45,366 nt of DNA. It comes from Salibacteraceae bacterium. GTDB taxonomy: Bacteria > Bacteroidota > Bacteroidia > Flavobacteriales_G > Salibacteraceae. The notes beneath the pieces are model-generated. The model ran no database searches. It was not told the origin of the DNA and was given only the letters and a program-made list of their open reading frames with translations. The translations under genes and the position numbers were made by a program. Shown here one piece after another: positions 9,001-17,934 of this stretch. Each line of letters begins with the position of its first letter. The stretch's first letter is position 1. The DNA lies in contig JANRBI010000176.1 in assembly GCA_030727625.1 (NCBI GenBank), forward strand, positions 26,529 through 71,894, read 5' to 3'.

Positions 9001-10561
9001 AGAGTTAGATGGTAACATGAGTGGAAATATTCGAATAACAGGCATGGCCTCAGAGCCTAAATTGAATGGACAATTAAGTTTGTCTGATTTTGCGCTCAAG
9101 GTCAATTACCTCAATACGAAGTATCGAATTCAAAAAGGCGCAATTAGTGTTAAGCCCAATTTTATTGGCATGGATGCTGTGTCATTGACCGATGAGAATA
9201 ACTCGAATGCCTTTTTAACAGCAACGGTTTTACACAATAATTTCAGAGACTTTAACTATGATCTTTTTATAGAGGCAAATGACTTCATGTGTTTGAATAC
9301 CTCCTTGGCTGATAATGAAGATTATTACGGTACAGCTATAGTTTCTGGTGAAATCAATATAAGTGGTTTTATTGGCCAAACCGATATTGATGCGGACGTT
9401 AAAACCGAAAAAGGAACCGCATTTAACATTCCGTTGACAGATGCAGCAAGCATAGGACAAGCCGATTTTATTCGCTTTGTTGAACCAAAAAACAAAAAGA
9501 AAAGCCAGCGACAAGAAACCATCGCAGAAGATATTGCAGGTCTTTCACTCAACTTTCAACTAGAAGTGGATAATGACGCACAGGTTCAAATCATTTTTGA
9601 CCAACAAGTGGGTGATATCATTAAGGTGTTGGGTAATGGCGATATTCTCATGAACATTGACAACAAGGGCACTTTTAGTATTTATGGCGATTATGTTATC
9701 GCTGGTGGTTACTACCTTTTTACACTTCAAAATATTATAAACAAGCGATTTAGCGTGCAACCCGGAAGTCGATTAACTTGGAGTGGTTCGCCCTACGATG
9801 CCAAGATTGACTTGTCTGCCATTTACAAATTGCGTGCTTCGCCAAAATCGTTGGTGGCGGGAATTGTAAACGAAAGCGATTCGGCAAAATACGACCAACG
9901 AATGCCGGTAGATGTTTACCTAAACATGACCAATACATTGAGTTCACCAGACATTGGATTCGACATTAATCTGCCTAGTCTTCAATCTTCAGATATTGCA
10001 AACCAATTACTCGATCCTGCCACTTCTAACGAACAAGAAATAAACAGACAAACGTTTTCACTCTTGCTCACCAACAGCTTTGCAACAAGGGTAAACAGCT
10101 CTTTGGCAGCATCTTCACCGCTTAATAGCGGGTATGAAGTGTTGAGTAATCAGTTTAGTAATTTGATTTCTCAATATTTTGATAATCTAGATGTTGGTGT
10201 AAATTACCGGCCTAGTGATGGCGTTAATGCCAATCAAACGGAAGTGGCTATTTCTACCGAATTGTTTAATGACAGGGTTTTGCTTGAAGTAAATGGAAGT
10301 GTTTTGGGAGAAAGTCAAACACCATCTCAGTCAAACAATGTGGCGGGTGAGTTCAATTTAGAATATAAGTTTACCAAAGAAGGAAACCTGCGTGGTAGGG
10401 TTTACAACGAAGCCAATAATTATAATCCAACAAATTTGAATCAGAGTCCATATACTCAAGGGGTCGGAGTTTTTTACCGAAAAGAGTTTGACACGTTTGG
10501 TGAATTTTTCAGGGGAATTTTCAAAAGGAAAAAAGCTACTCCTAAAAGAGAAGACGAATAG
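6092..10561 (+). CDS. TamB-like translocation/assembly module protein
   Basis: Very long (1489 residues) inner-membrane-anchored periplasmic protein. Residues about 15-42 form one transmembrane helix after a Lys-rich cytoplasmic start; the rest is repetitive beta structure typical of AsmA/TamB proteins, ending in the conserved TamB (DUF490) C-terminal region at about residues 1080-1460 (for example GDILMNIDNKGTFSIYGDYV and QVGDIIKVLG). TamB-type proteins bridge the periplasm and are implicated in phospholipid transport to, or protein assembly in, the outer membrane. The start is TTG at 6092: an in-frame TAG at 6074-6076 excludes anything further upstream and the next Met is far past the membrane helix. 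The C-terminus is a basic tail (KRKKATPKR). Confidence 0.9.
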   Translation: MDKEKKSSDKTIKKAWRVLLYFVLFVILLPIVLSLLLILPPVQTKVVHWTTGYISKTLNAEVSIGYIAFKPFKTLAIQQFLVRDLQSDTLLYAANLDVGISSIELEQNAFHLSAVKLDSAYFNLYRIENSDSMNLDFILDALSTEDTSSSDVSFKLYCDDLEINHLRFRFDDHKAAFQTKDQIDFSHLYLSDFNAKIQDVFLDGPTIYAQIENIDLKEKSGFELQHLSAKTMIADTAIICENLALESGNTSVYGKYSMHGDSWSSYADYITDIRMEAKLDSSSVDFHDVAFFSKNIDHMLSPITVVGTASGTVANLRAKLDYLSFGKTGNLSGKIKIKGLPDIDATFFDADFDQLYASVSDIEMLNIPTDESMTKLDLPDQVKRFGYLDFQGSFVGFLTDFVAYGSCKTALGGIKADINVKSPNDTLKYSGNVASNGFQLGQLIEAEPSVKAVAFDLNIDGKGTDIETMAINGKGSLKSIELLGYEYKNVKIDGVLDRQIFEGNVAINDSNVVLDFNGLVNFKTEIPQISCVSKVSKLHLDQLNLVPSDTNSELSAEFALDMKGKSLKGLFGNLAVTNLSYSNPRRSIKVDTITLVDQLIENGHDIELESSIGHVHISGSTSLFDLPYAFIKVAKPYLPRLFDQNMLAGKDTTQEFDYNIKLINDPSIVGLISDEIYWQDTLEITGSVNTENKGFVLNLTPLNWNYGNYIFDSNHISVFPKSDSLMIDFSCSKFKANEGLFLENFNINSILSNDSLSSKLTWFNKTSQADSGLIDLLVYRSDSVLLNAKLNKLAIRVAGVQWKSIERASLHVDTNYIQIKDLNLRSSSGYVTSNGSWSESVNEHLVFDVSNFDLAYISNFGITKMKFQGIFNGAIDMYQRDKSFVADADVRIDSLFVDGFEIGTIQGRSEYKINQKALGLNLNLSYRGDRNVHVTGDFFPFAEKNQLALNAQFKDFRASVLEPFINDFTSELDGNMSGNIRITGMASEPKLNGQLSLSDFALKVNYLNTKYRIQKGAISVKPNFIGMDAVSLTDENNSNAFLTATVLHNNFRDFNYDLFIEANDFMCLNTSLADNEDYYGTAIVSGEINISGFIGQTDIDADVKTEKGTAFNIPLTDAASIGQADFIRFVEPKNKKKSQRQETIAEDIAGLSLNFQLEVDNDAQVQIIFDQQVGDIIKVLGNGDILMNIDNKGTFSIYGDYVIAGGYYLFTLQNIINKRFSVQPGSRLTWSGSPYDAKIDLSAIYKLRASPKSLVAGIVNESDSAKYDQRMPVDVYLNMTNTLSSPDIGFDINLPSLQSSDIANQLLDPATSNEQEINRQTFSLLLTNSFATRVNSSLAASSPLNSGYEVLSNQFSNLISQYFDNLDVGVNYRPSDGVNANQTEVAISTELFNDRVLLEVNGSVLGESQTPSQSNNVAGEFNLEYKFTKEGNLRGRVYNEANNYNPTNLNQSPYTQGVGVFYRKEFDTFGEFFRGIFKRKKATPKREDE

Positions 10562-10795
10562 CCATTGATAATCTGAATGCATTTTGAAAAAGAACAACCA
10601 ATAAATGCCTTTGGTCTTTAATAAGTTCCCATTCGGCATTTTCATCGATTTATTCAATCAAATTCAACATAAATTTGCCGCCTTTCAGAGATATGAAAGA
10701 CTTAAACTTTATTGGTTTAATGCCTTTGTTTCTGTGAAATATTTGAGTTTATATAGATTACAAATGCGCGATTTCATTCGCGTTAAATTATACAT

Positions 10796-11782
10796 ATGAA
10801 AGTCTTTGTATCGGGTGCCGATGGCATGCTCGGAACTAACATTGTTCATCAATTATTAAGTCGTGGTTTTGAAGTGAAAGCATTAGTGCATTTTGCCACA
10901 AAATCTAAGACTTTAGATCAGCTTGACATCGAGAAAATCAAAGGAAATATCCTTGATTTGAGTACGTATGAATCACAGCTTATAGAGTGCGATTATGTGA
11001 TTCATGTTGCTGCATCAACAGCGCTTTGGCCGGGTAGAAATAGAATGGTTACCGAAGTGAATGTAGAAGGTACAAAGTTGATCATGCAAGCGGCAACAAA
11101 AGCTGGAATTAAGCGCTTTGTGCATATCGGTTCAGCGAGTTCTTTTGCTCCTGGAACGGCCATCGAACCAGCAGATGAAACCAAAGAATACAACGGATGG
11201 CGATTTAAAAATGATTACATGGATTCGAAGTTTACAGCGCAGCAAATGGTGCTGAATGCTTGTAAATCTGATGGCTTTCCTGGCATTGTTGTTTGCCCCA
11301 CATACATGATTGGTGAATACGATAGTGCGCCAACTTCGGGCCGTTTGATCTTGTCTCTGGAAAAAGGTATGGTTCCAGCTTATAGCCGTGGTGCAAAAAG
11401 CTACGTGCATACAGCTGATGTAGCAACCGCTGCCGTAAACGCTTTAGAAATGGGTAGGCAAGGAGAGGCGTACATTGCTGGTGGCGAGAACTTGACTTAC
11501 CGCGAGTTTTTTGAGAAAGTATACAACATTGTTGGGTTGAAATTCAACATGATTAAAACGCCATTTCCTTTAGTGGTGGTTGCAGGCTTTTTTGGTTCAG
11601 CTCTTTCAAGAGTAATTGGCAAACCACCAAAATTGAGCTACGGAATGTCTCGCATGAGTGGCATGGAGCAATATTATTCCTCTAAAAAAGCGATTGCCGA
11701 ATTAAAGATGCCACAAACTCCAATTGATAAGGCCATCAAAGATTGTTTGGCTTGGATGAAAGCAAATGATGTGAAAATCTAA
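10796..11782 (+). CDS. NAD(P)-dependent epimerase/dehydratase (extended SDR)
   Basis: 328-residue extended short-chain dehydrogenase. Seen: the nucleotide-binding GADGMLG near the N-terminus, the DYVIHVAAST strand, and the catalytic pair YMDSK (Tyr and Lys, around residue 142) preceded by the Ser-rich GSASSFAPG. The overall pattern resembles dihydroflavonol-4-reductase or 3-beta-hydroxysteroid dehydrogenase-like enzymes. The stop codon shares bases with the next start (TAATG at 11780-11784), so it is translationally coupled to the following SDR. A role in lipid or sterol-like metabolism is suggested only by the neighbouring fatty-acid-hydroxylase-family gene. Confidence 0.85.
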   Translation: MKVFVSGADGMLGTNIVHQLLSRGFEVKALVHFATKSKTLDQLDIEKIKGNILDLSTYESQLIECDYVIHVAASTALWPGRNRMVTEVNVEGTKLIMQAATKAGIKRFVHIGSASSFAPGTAIEPADETKEYNGWRFKNDYMDSKFTAQQMVLNACKSDGFPGIVVCPTYMIGEYDSAPTSGRLILSLEKGMVPAYSRGAKSYVHTADVATAAVNALEMGRQGEAYIAGGENLTYREFFEKVYNIVGLKFNMIKTPFPLVVVAGFFGSALSRVIGKPPKLSYGMSRMSGMEQYYSSKKAIAELKMPQTPIDKAIKDCLAWMKANDVKI

Positions 11783-12594
11783 TGATAATAGGATTTACAG
11801 ATAAAGTATTCTTGATCACAGGCTCTGCCCAAGGATTAGGAAGAGAATTGGCGAAAATTGCATTAGCAAGTGGCGCGAAAGTGGTGATCAATAGCAGAAG
11901 CACGGCTAAAGAGCCTGAGGTTTCTGAATTGTTTAAAGTGCATAAAGGCAATTTTAGTTTTTGTGCGGCTGATATTACCAAAGCCACTGACGCTCAGCGA
12001 TTGGTAGAGCATACCATTCAGCAATTTGGGAAATTGGATGTATTGATCAATAATGGCGGTATGTCTGCTTTTGGAGATTTGAGTGCAACCTCGCCAGAAG
12101 TAATTGAGCAGATTTTAGATTCGAACCTTAAAGGCTCTTTGTTTATGTCGCATTTTGCCATTCCGCATCTTGCCAAAACCAAAGGAAGCATAGAGTTTAT
12201 TTCATCTCTGGCTGCCATTCATGGCATTGGTGGCTACTCGCTTTATTCCGCTTCTAAAATGGCTTATTTAGGCGCTGCACAGAGTTTGCGCAAGGAGTTG
12301 AAGTCAGCAAATATTCATGTTGGGACAATGTTTCTTGGCTTTACCAAAAACGATCCTACCAAAGTGACTTACAGCCCAACAGGCTCACTAGAAATTGTTC
12401 CTGTAAGAAAAGGACTTCCTGTTTCTACTCAAACAGAGTCGGCTACATTGATTTTAAAGCAAATCAAAAACAGAAAACCGATTGTGGTTCATTCCGCATT
12501 TGGAAAGCTTACCTATGTTGTAAATAGAATTGCTCCGAGAATAATCCATGCTGTTTTGCTCAATCAATACAGAAAGCAAAACCCAGATAATTAA
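11782..12594 (+). CDS. short-chain dehydrogenase/reductase (classical SDR)
   Basis: 270-residue NAD(P)-dependent oxidoreductase with the classical SDR set: TGSAQGLG (TGxxxGxG cofactor loop), the INNGGMS strand-end, the catalytic Ser in EFISSLAA and YSASK (Tyr and Lys). The start ATG overlaps the TAA of the upstream epimerase-family gene. It converges on the monooxygenase-like gene with a shared TTAA at the ends (4-base overlap). Substrate unknown; SDRs of this length often act on 3-oxoacyl or keto-lipid substrates. Confidence 0.88.
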   Translation: MIIGFTDKVFLITGSAQGLGRELAKIALASGAKVVINSRSTAKEPEVSELFKVHKGNFSFCAADITKATDAQRLVEHTIQQFGKLDVLINNGGMSAFGDLSATSPEVIEQILDSNLKGSLFMSHFAIPHLAKTKGSIEFISSLAAIHGIGGYSLYSASKMAYLGAAQSLRKELKSANIHVGTMFLGFTKNDPTKVTYSPTGSLEIVPVRKGLPVSTQTESATLILKQIKNRKPIVVHSAFGKLTYVVNRIAPRIIHAVLLNQYRKQNPDN

Positions 12595-13871
12595 GCTTCT
12601 TTTACCACAAGTGTGATTTGCTCACCAGCAAAGAAGGTGAGTCTGATTAACCAAGCTAAGCTTGCAATAGAGTAGGCTAAAGCTGCTGGAATCAACCAAC
12701 TTGCGATTTCTAATTGTGCGAAGAAGTAGAATGCTAAAAACGCAAATCCTACTAAGCGCACTATTTCTGCGATAAATGCATTTTTTGTATTCTCCAGCAT
12801 TTGCCCTTGAGCGAAAACAGAAATCAGCACAAATAGCGTGTACATTACTATTTCTTGGTTTTCCATGAGTGCCGATAAACTTGGCGAAGGCAATTGCTTT
12901 ACCAAGAAAACCAATCTGAAAAATAAGCCTAAAGTCACAGCAGTTCCAAGCAAAATGTAAGTTGACATTTCTTTTGTAATTCTCACATCGCGCTTGATAC
13001 GCTCGCCAGTCGGTAGCGTTTTGTATTCTGACGGTAAAAAGCCAACATCTTCTGGCGTCCAAGCTGGGCCTTTTAAAAACACCTTAATCTTATCACTGAA
13101 TTTTTTCGCACGTGAAGCTCTGATTATTAAATCTTTCCAATATGAAAATTGGGCTTTCATAGCGCTGTTGCTTTCAAATCCTGAAGTGATTCCATATTCA
13201 GGTTCTTCCTCTTCTGGAACAAATGTTCCGAACATTTTATCCCAAATGATAAAAACGTGACCGTAATTGTGATCCATGTACTGAGCATTTCGTCCGTGGT
13301 GAACTCTATGGTGTGATGGAGTTGTCATGAATGATTCTAAAATACCAAGTTTTCCGATCATTCGGCTGTGCGTAAGAAATTGATAACCAGCTAGAAAAAC
13401 ACCTAACGTCAAAATGGTAAATGAGTCAAAACCAACCAGTGGCATCCAAATAAAAAACAAAGAGCGGAACATTACCGCAAAGAATGAAACCCTGAATACC
13501 GTGGTGAAATTAAGCTCTTCGCTTTGGTGATGCACGATATGCGCTGCCCAAAAAATGTTGATTTCGTGGCTCAATCGGTGAAACCAATATGCAATAAAGT
13601 CAAACAATAAAAGACCAATTAGCCAAGTAAAAAGGTTTGATGGAATTTGAAATGGCGCCCAATTTTGATAAATGTATTCTGATGCCATCAAGAAAAGCAC
13701 CGCGTAGAACAAATCAAAAGAGCGTTCCATAACACCACAATACACATTTACCAATGAGTCGGCAAGGGTGTAAATTCGGATGTTTCTTTTGTAAGAAACT
13801 ATGGCTTCGTAGGTAACAATGCTTATGAAAGCTATTCCAATTAAGGAGATTAAAACTATAAATCCAGTCAT
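12591..13871 (-). CDS. fatty acid hydroxylase/sterol desaturase family membrane enzyme, alkylglycerol-monooxygenase-like
   Basis: Integral-membrane di-iron oxygenase of 426 residues. All histidine clusters of the superfamily are visible: HRLSH (98-102), HIVHH (111-115) and HHRVHH (187-192), plus His201. The segment around HEINIFWAAHIVHHQSEELN resembles animal alkylglycerol monooxygenase, which cleaves ether lipids, more than C-4 sterol oxidases. A C-terminal extension of several more membrane helices (about 305-420) makes the length close to that enzyme too. It follows the seven-helix protein gene after one intervening base (TAA-C-ATG), so the two act in one transcript. The substrate is inferred, not shown. 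Confidence 0.82.
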   Translation of the reverse strand: MTGFIVLISLIGIAFISIVTYEAIVSYKRNIRIYTLADSLVNVYCGVMERSFDLFYAVLFLMASEYIYQNWAPFQIPSNLFTWLIGLLLFDFIAYWFHRLSHEINIFWAAHIVHHQSEELNFTTVFRVSFFAVMFRSLFFIWMPLVGFDSFTILTLGVFLAGYQFLTHSRMIGKLGILESFMTTPSHHRVHHGRNAQYMDHNYGHVFIIWDKMFGTFVPEEEEPEYGITSGFESNSAMKAQFSYWKDLIIRASRAKKFSDKIKVFLKGPAWTPEDVGFLPSEYKTLPTGERIKRDVRITKEMSTYILLGTAVTLGLFFRLVFLVKQLPSPSLSALMENQEIVMYTLFVLISVFAQGQMLENTKNAFIAEIVRLVGFAFLAFYFFAQLEIASWLIPAALAYSIASLAWLIRLTFFAGEQITLVVKEA

Positions 13872-13872
13872 G

Positions 13873-14598
13873 TTAATTATTCTCTATCGTCAATAAACGC
13901 TTGCTCTGTTTCCAATTTACAAGGGCAAGTTTTCGGGTTCCAAAAATCATCAAAATCATTAATACGCAGACCAAAACATGGCTAATGTCATGATAATTAA
14001 ACCAACGATTCACGCTGATCTGATTATTGTAGACATATCCGGGAGCCAAGCCGTAAGCGATACTGATAACAATCAATAAACTCCCTTTGTTTCTTGTCTT
14101 AATGAAATTAAAAAGTTGAATGGGCAATACAATGCCCGAAAGTGCCAGCGCGCTTCCTATTTGTGGTATTTTGAAGGAGCTGGTTGCAGGAATTAAAATC
14201 AAGCTAATAAACACTGCATACTGCAGATAAATCAATGTTCTAAAGATTTTTGATTTTGATTCTGAAATAAAAGCGCTGATTTCTAGCAACGAACCTTGTG
14301 CTAAAAATAATTGACCGCTTAAGCTACAAAGCCAGCCAATCATTTTCCATTTAGGACTAATATACGCCTGAAAACCATGACCCAACCAAGCTGCGGAAGT
14401 CATACCAATGGCAAAAAACAAAAAGTAATTGCGGTAATACATCCACGTATCTGAACCTTGATTTTTGTTTTGGTGGTAATACCAAACGGCAATCCAACAA
14501 GTGATGCCAACCATGAAATCTGTGAGCGAGGTTACGGGTTCTCGAAACTCGAAAGAACCGATAAAAACCGTTGGGTTAAGAATGGAGTCTGTATTCAT
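13873..14598 (-). CDS. seven-helix membrane protein, possibly CREST-superfamily (ceramidase-like) hydrolase
   Basis: 241 residues with about seven hydrophobic helices. Polar residues sit where alkaline-ceramidase/PAQR-type hydrolases (CREST superfamily) carry their zinc site: EPVTSLTD near the N-terminus, a Ser and His in helix 3 (SAAWLGHG) and a late YHDISHV (His-x3-His) in the last helix. I recognise the general type (DUF6962-like) but cannot confirm the family without a profile search. The gene lies directly upstream of, and is coupled to, the alkylglycerol-monooxygenase-like gene, which fits a lipid-cleaving role. Membrane topology is certain, function is inference. Confidence 0.6.
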   Translation of the reverse strand: MNTDSILNPTVFIGSFEFREPVTSLTDFMVGITCWIAVWYYHQNKNQGSDTWMYYRNYFLFFAIGMTSAAWLGHGFQAYISPKWKMIGWLCSLSGQLFLAQGSLLEISAFISESKSKIFRTLIYLQYAVFISLILIPATSSFKIPQIGSALALSGIVLPIQLFNFIKTRNKGSLLIVISIAYGLAPGYVYNNQISVNRWFNYHDISHVLVCVLMILMIFGTRKLALVNWKQSKRLLTIENN

Positions 14599-14736
14599 GA
14601 AATCGAGGCAAATTTAAGCTAATCCTCTTTTTACAAACTTGCTAAATCGATCATACCGACTTTTAATGTTAATGTGCTCCACGTTGAAAAAGGCATTTTG
14701 AAATAATACATCTTTGAGTTTTAAAAGATTGAAGCG

Positions 14737-15549
14737 ATGTGCGGACGCTATGTTACAGTAACAAAAGTGAAAGAAGTAGAAAAACGCTTTGGCGTTACTG
14801 CCTCAGAACCCGATTTATTGCAACAAACCAGCAATTTGGGTCCAGGGCAATTAGGTCCTGTTATCACAAATGAAAACCCAGACGAACTGCAGTTTTTCAA
14901 ATTTGGATACACTCCGTTTTGGGCTAAAAAGCAGATGTATGTCATTAACGCGAGGAGTGAAGGAGATCAAAATCCGACAGATGATCCTAGATACACTGGA
15001 GCGAAAGGCATTATTTCAAAACCGATGTTTCGTCATACCATTCGAAGCAAAAGATGCTTGGTGATTGCTGATGCATTTTTAGAAGGACCAAAAGAAGAAA
15101 AGCTAAGCAAACCGTTTTTGGTTTACATGAAAAATGGCGCTAAACCATTTGCTTTTGCTGGTATTTGGGACGAATGGACCGATCAAAACAGTGGCGAAAT
15201 CGTGAAAAGCTTTGCGATTATAACAACTCCACCAAACGACTTGATGCTGAAATTAGGTCACCATCGCTGTCCTGCTATTTTACATCCTGAAGAAGAGCGA
15301 CTTTGGCTAGATTCTGATTTGCCTTTGAGTGATATCACGTCACTTTTACGGCCATTTCCTGCAGACGAAATGAACGCTTATCCTATTTCTTCAGAGATTA
15401 AAAATCCTAGAAATAACGGACTTCATTTGCTCAAGCCCATTGGCGAACGATTGACACCAGAATATGAATACGAGTTGTTTTCTGAAATTAAACTAGAAGG
15501 AATGGGCGCTGCGCCATCAAGGCAGCGTAGGTTGTTTGAAGACGATTAA
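14737..15549 (+). CDS. SOS response-associated peptidase (SRAP / HMCES / YedK family)
   Basis: 270-residue protein that in this family covalently shields abasic sites in single-stranded DNA. The catalytic residues are visible: Cys2 directly after the initiator Met (MCGRYV), Asn71 in INARSE, Glu116 in ADAFLEGP and His175 in GHHRCP. The exact placement of Cys2 confirms the ATG at 14737 as the true start, because the Cys must become N-terminal. The FLEGP segment replaces the more usual FYEW. It ends one base before the convergent neighbour. Confidence 0.93.
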   Translation: MCGRYVTVTKVKEVEKRFGVTASEPDLLQQTSNLGPGQLGPVITNENPDELQFFKFGYTPFWAKKQMYVINARSEGDQNPTDDPRYTGAKGIISKPMFRHTIRSKRCLVIADAFLEGPKEEKLSKPFLVYMKNGAKPFAFAGIWDEWTDQNSGEIVKSFAIITTPPNDLMLKLGHHRCPAILHPEEERLWLDSDLPLSDITSLLRPFPADEMNAYPISSEIKNPRNNGLHLLKPIGERLTPEYEYELFSEIKLEGMGAAPSRQRRLFEDD

Positions 15550-15550
15550 A

Positions 15551-16141
15551 TCAAACCGTTTTACTTACCAAAATCACAAGTGTATTTTCTGAAAGTTCAA
15601 CGTTTATGTTCTCATTTTTAAAATGAACAAAATCTCGTTCTACCAATCGCTTATTATTGGCGCTGGCTTTTCCTTTCAGCACAAATAAAACATGTTCCTG
15701 CTTAGTTTCAATGGCCAGCGATTCAAGTTTGTTGATCACCGAAACTTGATATGTGTCTGTTTCGAAACGCAGTTTCTGATCTGAATTATGCAGTGAAATT
15801 TCTTTTTGAAATCCTTCAGAAATCAGAGAAATAGATTCATTGTTATATCCTAAAACCAAGGATTGATTCTCTAAATCAAATTGAAAAAGTTGAAGGTCAT
15901 TTTCAGTCGACTCAAAACCATTCTCAAGAAAACGATGCGGTTCAAAAACCTTGATCCACTTGGGTAAGAAATGGTTTTTGATGGCTTTCAAACCATAGTT
16001 TCCGTGACGCACATGGCTCAAAGCCTCAGGCAGTTGCACCGCATTTGCGATGGGTTTGGCTGTAGCCAATATTCCGCTTTGGCACACCAAAACGCCAATG
16101 GCCGTAAGCGAAGAGTAAGCTATGAATGACCTTCTTTTCAT
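15551..16141 (-). CDS. exported protein of unknown function coupled to pirin
   Basis: 196 residues beginning MKRRSFIAYSSLTAIGVL, a twin-arginine-like or simple signal sequence. The second half is beta-rich and reads like a degenerate cupin strand pattern (LESLAIETKQEHVLFVLKGKA, NENINVELSENTLVILV), but I cannot assign a family. The start ATG overlaps the stop of the pirin gene (TAATG on the minus strand), so the two are translated together. The function is unknown; partnership with the pirin is the only contextual clue. Confidence 0.7.
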   Translation of the reverse strand: MKRRSFIAYSSLTAIGVLVCQSGILATAKPIANAVQLPEALSHVRHGNYGLKAIKNHFLPKWIKVFEPHRFLENGFESTENDLQLFQFDLENQSLVLGYNNESISLISEGFQKEISLHNSDQKLRFETDTYQVSVINKLESLAIETKQEHVLFVLKGKASANNKRLVERDFVHFKNENINVELSENTLVILVSKTV

Positions 16142-17013
16142 TAGCTGAATTTTTCTTCTAAAACACCCAGCTTGCCTGCTTGATAATCGCGAATGGCTTC
16201 CATGATTTCTTGTTGAGAATTCATTACAAAAGGGCCATAGCTCACGATGGGCTCGTTTATTGGTTCACCTGATAATACGATGGCTCGAGTAGCAGTTTCA
16301 CTTTCAAAATCGATGGTATTGCCATCATTATTGAATATGATCATTTGCTTGTCGCTGATAGCTTGACCATTAACACGTGCTTTTCCATCAAGCACATAAA
16401 TCAAACAATTGAAGTTTGAAGGAACGTGCAATGTTTTCTTTCCGCCTGCTGCTGCTTCAATACGCATTGTCAGCATGGGCGAAGTGCTTGTAATCGGACC
16501 TTTCACGTTTTCTGTTTCACCAGCCACAACAGCCACTTGAACCTTTTTGTCGTCAGAAACAATTACCGGAGTTTGCTCTTTGGTTAGCGGCTGATAATGG
16601 TAAGGATTCATCTTGCTTACAGCAGGCGAGTTCACCCAAAATTGGATCAACTCAAAATCGCCACCTTCTGCAGCAAGTTCTTTGTTTGGTCGTTCACTAT
16701 GCACAATGCCGCGGCCGCTGTTCATCCATTGCGTGCCACCTTCATAAATTACTCCGCTTATTCCGCTTGAATCTTGGTGATGAACTCCACCCTTAAAAAT
16801 GAACGTGACAGGCGAAAAACCTCTGTGCGGATGCGGTCCAACGCCTAATTCTGAAGGATGTTGACCACCTTTTACTTTATCATTCCAATGATGGATTAAG
16901 AGCACTGGATCCAATGAATCCATGTCTCTTTGCGGAAGTGGTTGATCTAGAATGATCCCACCCATATTTACTTTTTGAGAATTATATATCTTCTTTATCG
17001 TGCGATTTGCCAT
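16141..17013 (-). CDS. pirin family protein
   Basis: Bicupin of 290 residues. The N-terminal cupin keeps the metal ligands of pirin/YhaK proteins: His61 and His63 in GPHPHRG, then His105 and Glu107 in GRGIVHSE, with the signature EGGTQWMNSGRG between. Bacterial members have quercetinase-like dioxygenase activity or act as redox-linked regulators; the physiological substrate is usually unknown. It is the first gene of a two-gene transcript with the exported protein downstream, and divergent from rluF across 163 bases. Confidence 0.92.
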   Translation of the reverse strand: MANRTIKKIYNSQKVNMGGIILDQPLPQRDMDSLDPVLLIHHWNDKVKGGQHPSELGVGPHPHRGFSPVTFIFKGGVHHQDSSGISGVIYEGGTQWMNSGRGIVHSERPNKELAAEGGDFELIQFWVNSPAVSKMNPYHYQPLTKEQTPVIVSDDKKVQVAVVAGETENVKGPITSTSPMLTMRIEAAAGGKKTLHVPSNFNCLIYVLDGKARVNGQAISDKQMIIFNNDGNTIDFESETATRAIVLSGEPINEPIVSYGPFVMNSQQEIMEAIRDYQAGKLGVLEEKFS

Positions 17014-17176
17014 TGTGAGAACCTACATTAAATGTTGGTACATATATATGAATTATTCTCACTGAACGCTCAAAAAATTTGTTTAAGTTAAAATTGAAAT
17101 GGTCAAAACAGCTCACAAATCAATGAAAATGCGGATTAAAAATCACGTTATTTGTGCCAGATTTTATCGGTTGTAA

Positions 17177-17917
17177 ATGGAAGAACAGAATTTAACGCGC
17201 ATCAATAAATACCTTTCTGAAGTGGGATATTGCTCGCGTAGAGCTGCTGATAAATTGGTGGAGGAGAGACGCGTTACTATTAATGGCAAAATACCTGAAT
17301 TGGGTGAAAAAATTGCTCCCGGAGATGAAGTTCGCGTAAATGGAAAACTGATTACTCCGCCTAAAGAGAAGCATGTCTATTTGGCTTTTAATAAGCCTGT
17401 TGGCATTGTTTGCACTACTGATACTAAGGTTGAGAAAGACAACATTATTGATTACATCAATTACCCAAAACGCATATTTCCGATTGGCAGACTAGATAAA
17501 CCGAGCGAAGGCTTGATTTTCTTGACAAGTGATGGCGATATCGTAAACAAGATTTTGCGTGCACGCAACAATCATGAGAAAGAATACATTGTAACCGTTG
17601 ACAAACCTGTAACCGCTGATTTTATTAAGAAAATGGGCAATGGTGTTCCGATTTTAGATCAGATTACAAGAAAATGCCATGTGGAACAGCTCAATAAGTT
17701 CATGTTTAAAATTGTGCTCACCCAAGGTTTGAATCGGCAAATTAGAAGAATGTGTGAGTATTTGGGGTATGAAGTGACCAAACTAAAGCGCGTAAGAATC
17801 ATGAATATTAGTTTGGATTTACCCGTGGGTAAATGGCGAGATTTAACACAAGATGAACTCACCGAGCTCAATCGATTGACGGAAGATTCTGCTAAAACTT
17901 TTAATGCTAGTAAATAG
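17177..17917 (+). CDS. rluF: 23S rRNA pseudouridine synthase RluF
   Basis: 246-residue pseudouridine synthase. An S4 RNA-binding domain (about residues 8-58, [18 protein letters not shown]) precedes the RsuA/RluB/E/F-type catalytic domain with [10 protein letters not shown], where Asp107 is the nucleophile, and the late [14 protein letters not shown] motif. The segments [19 protein letters not shown] and [20 protein letters not shown] match RluF, which modifies U2604 (also U2605-type sites) of 23S rRNA, better than RsuA or RluE. Start ATG at 17177 gives full alignment with the family N-terminus. Confidence 0.93.
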   Translation: MEEQNLTRINKYLSEVGYCSRRAADKLVEERRVTINGKIPELGEKIAPGDEVRVNGKLITPPKEKHVYLAFNKPVGIVCTTDTKVEKDNIIDYINYPKRIFPIGRLDKPSEGLIFLTSDGDIVNKILRARNNHEKEYIVTVDKPVTADFIKKMGNGVPILDQITRKCHVEQLNKFMFKIVLTQGLNRQIRRMCEYLGYEVTKLKRVRIMNISLDLPVGKWRDLTQDELTELNRLTEDSAKTFNASK

Positions 17918-17934
17918 GTTTAATTCTCAGTATG

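Noticed and set aside
10605-10799. 64-codon plus-strand frame whose stop overlaps the epimerase start (ATGA)
   Set aside because: Composition is Phe/Tyr/Leu-rich as expected from AT-rich non-coding DNA, there is no domain or signal, and an overlapping frame exists on the other strand. The 234-base gap 10562-10795 shows no other gene, terminator or clear promoter.
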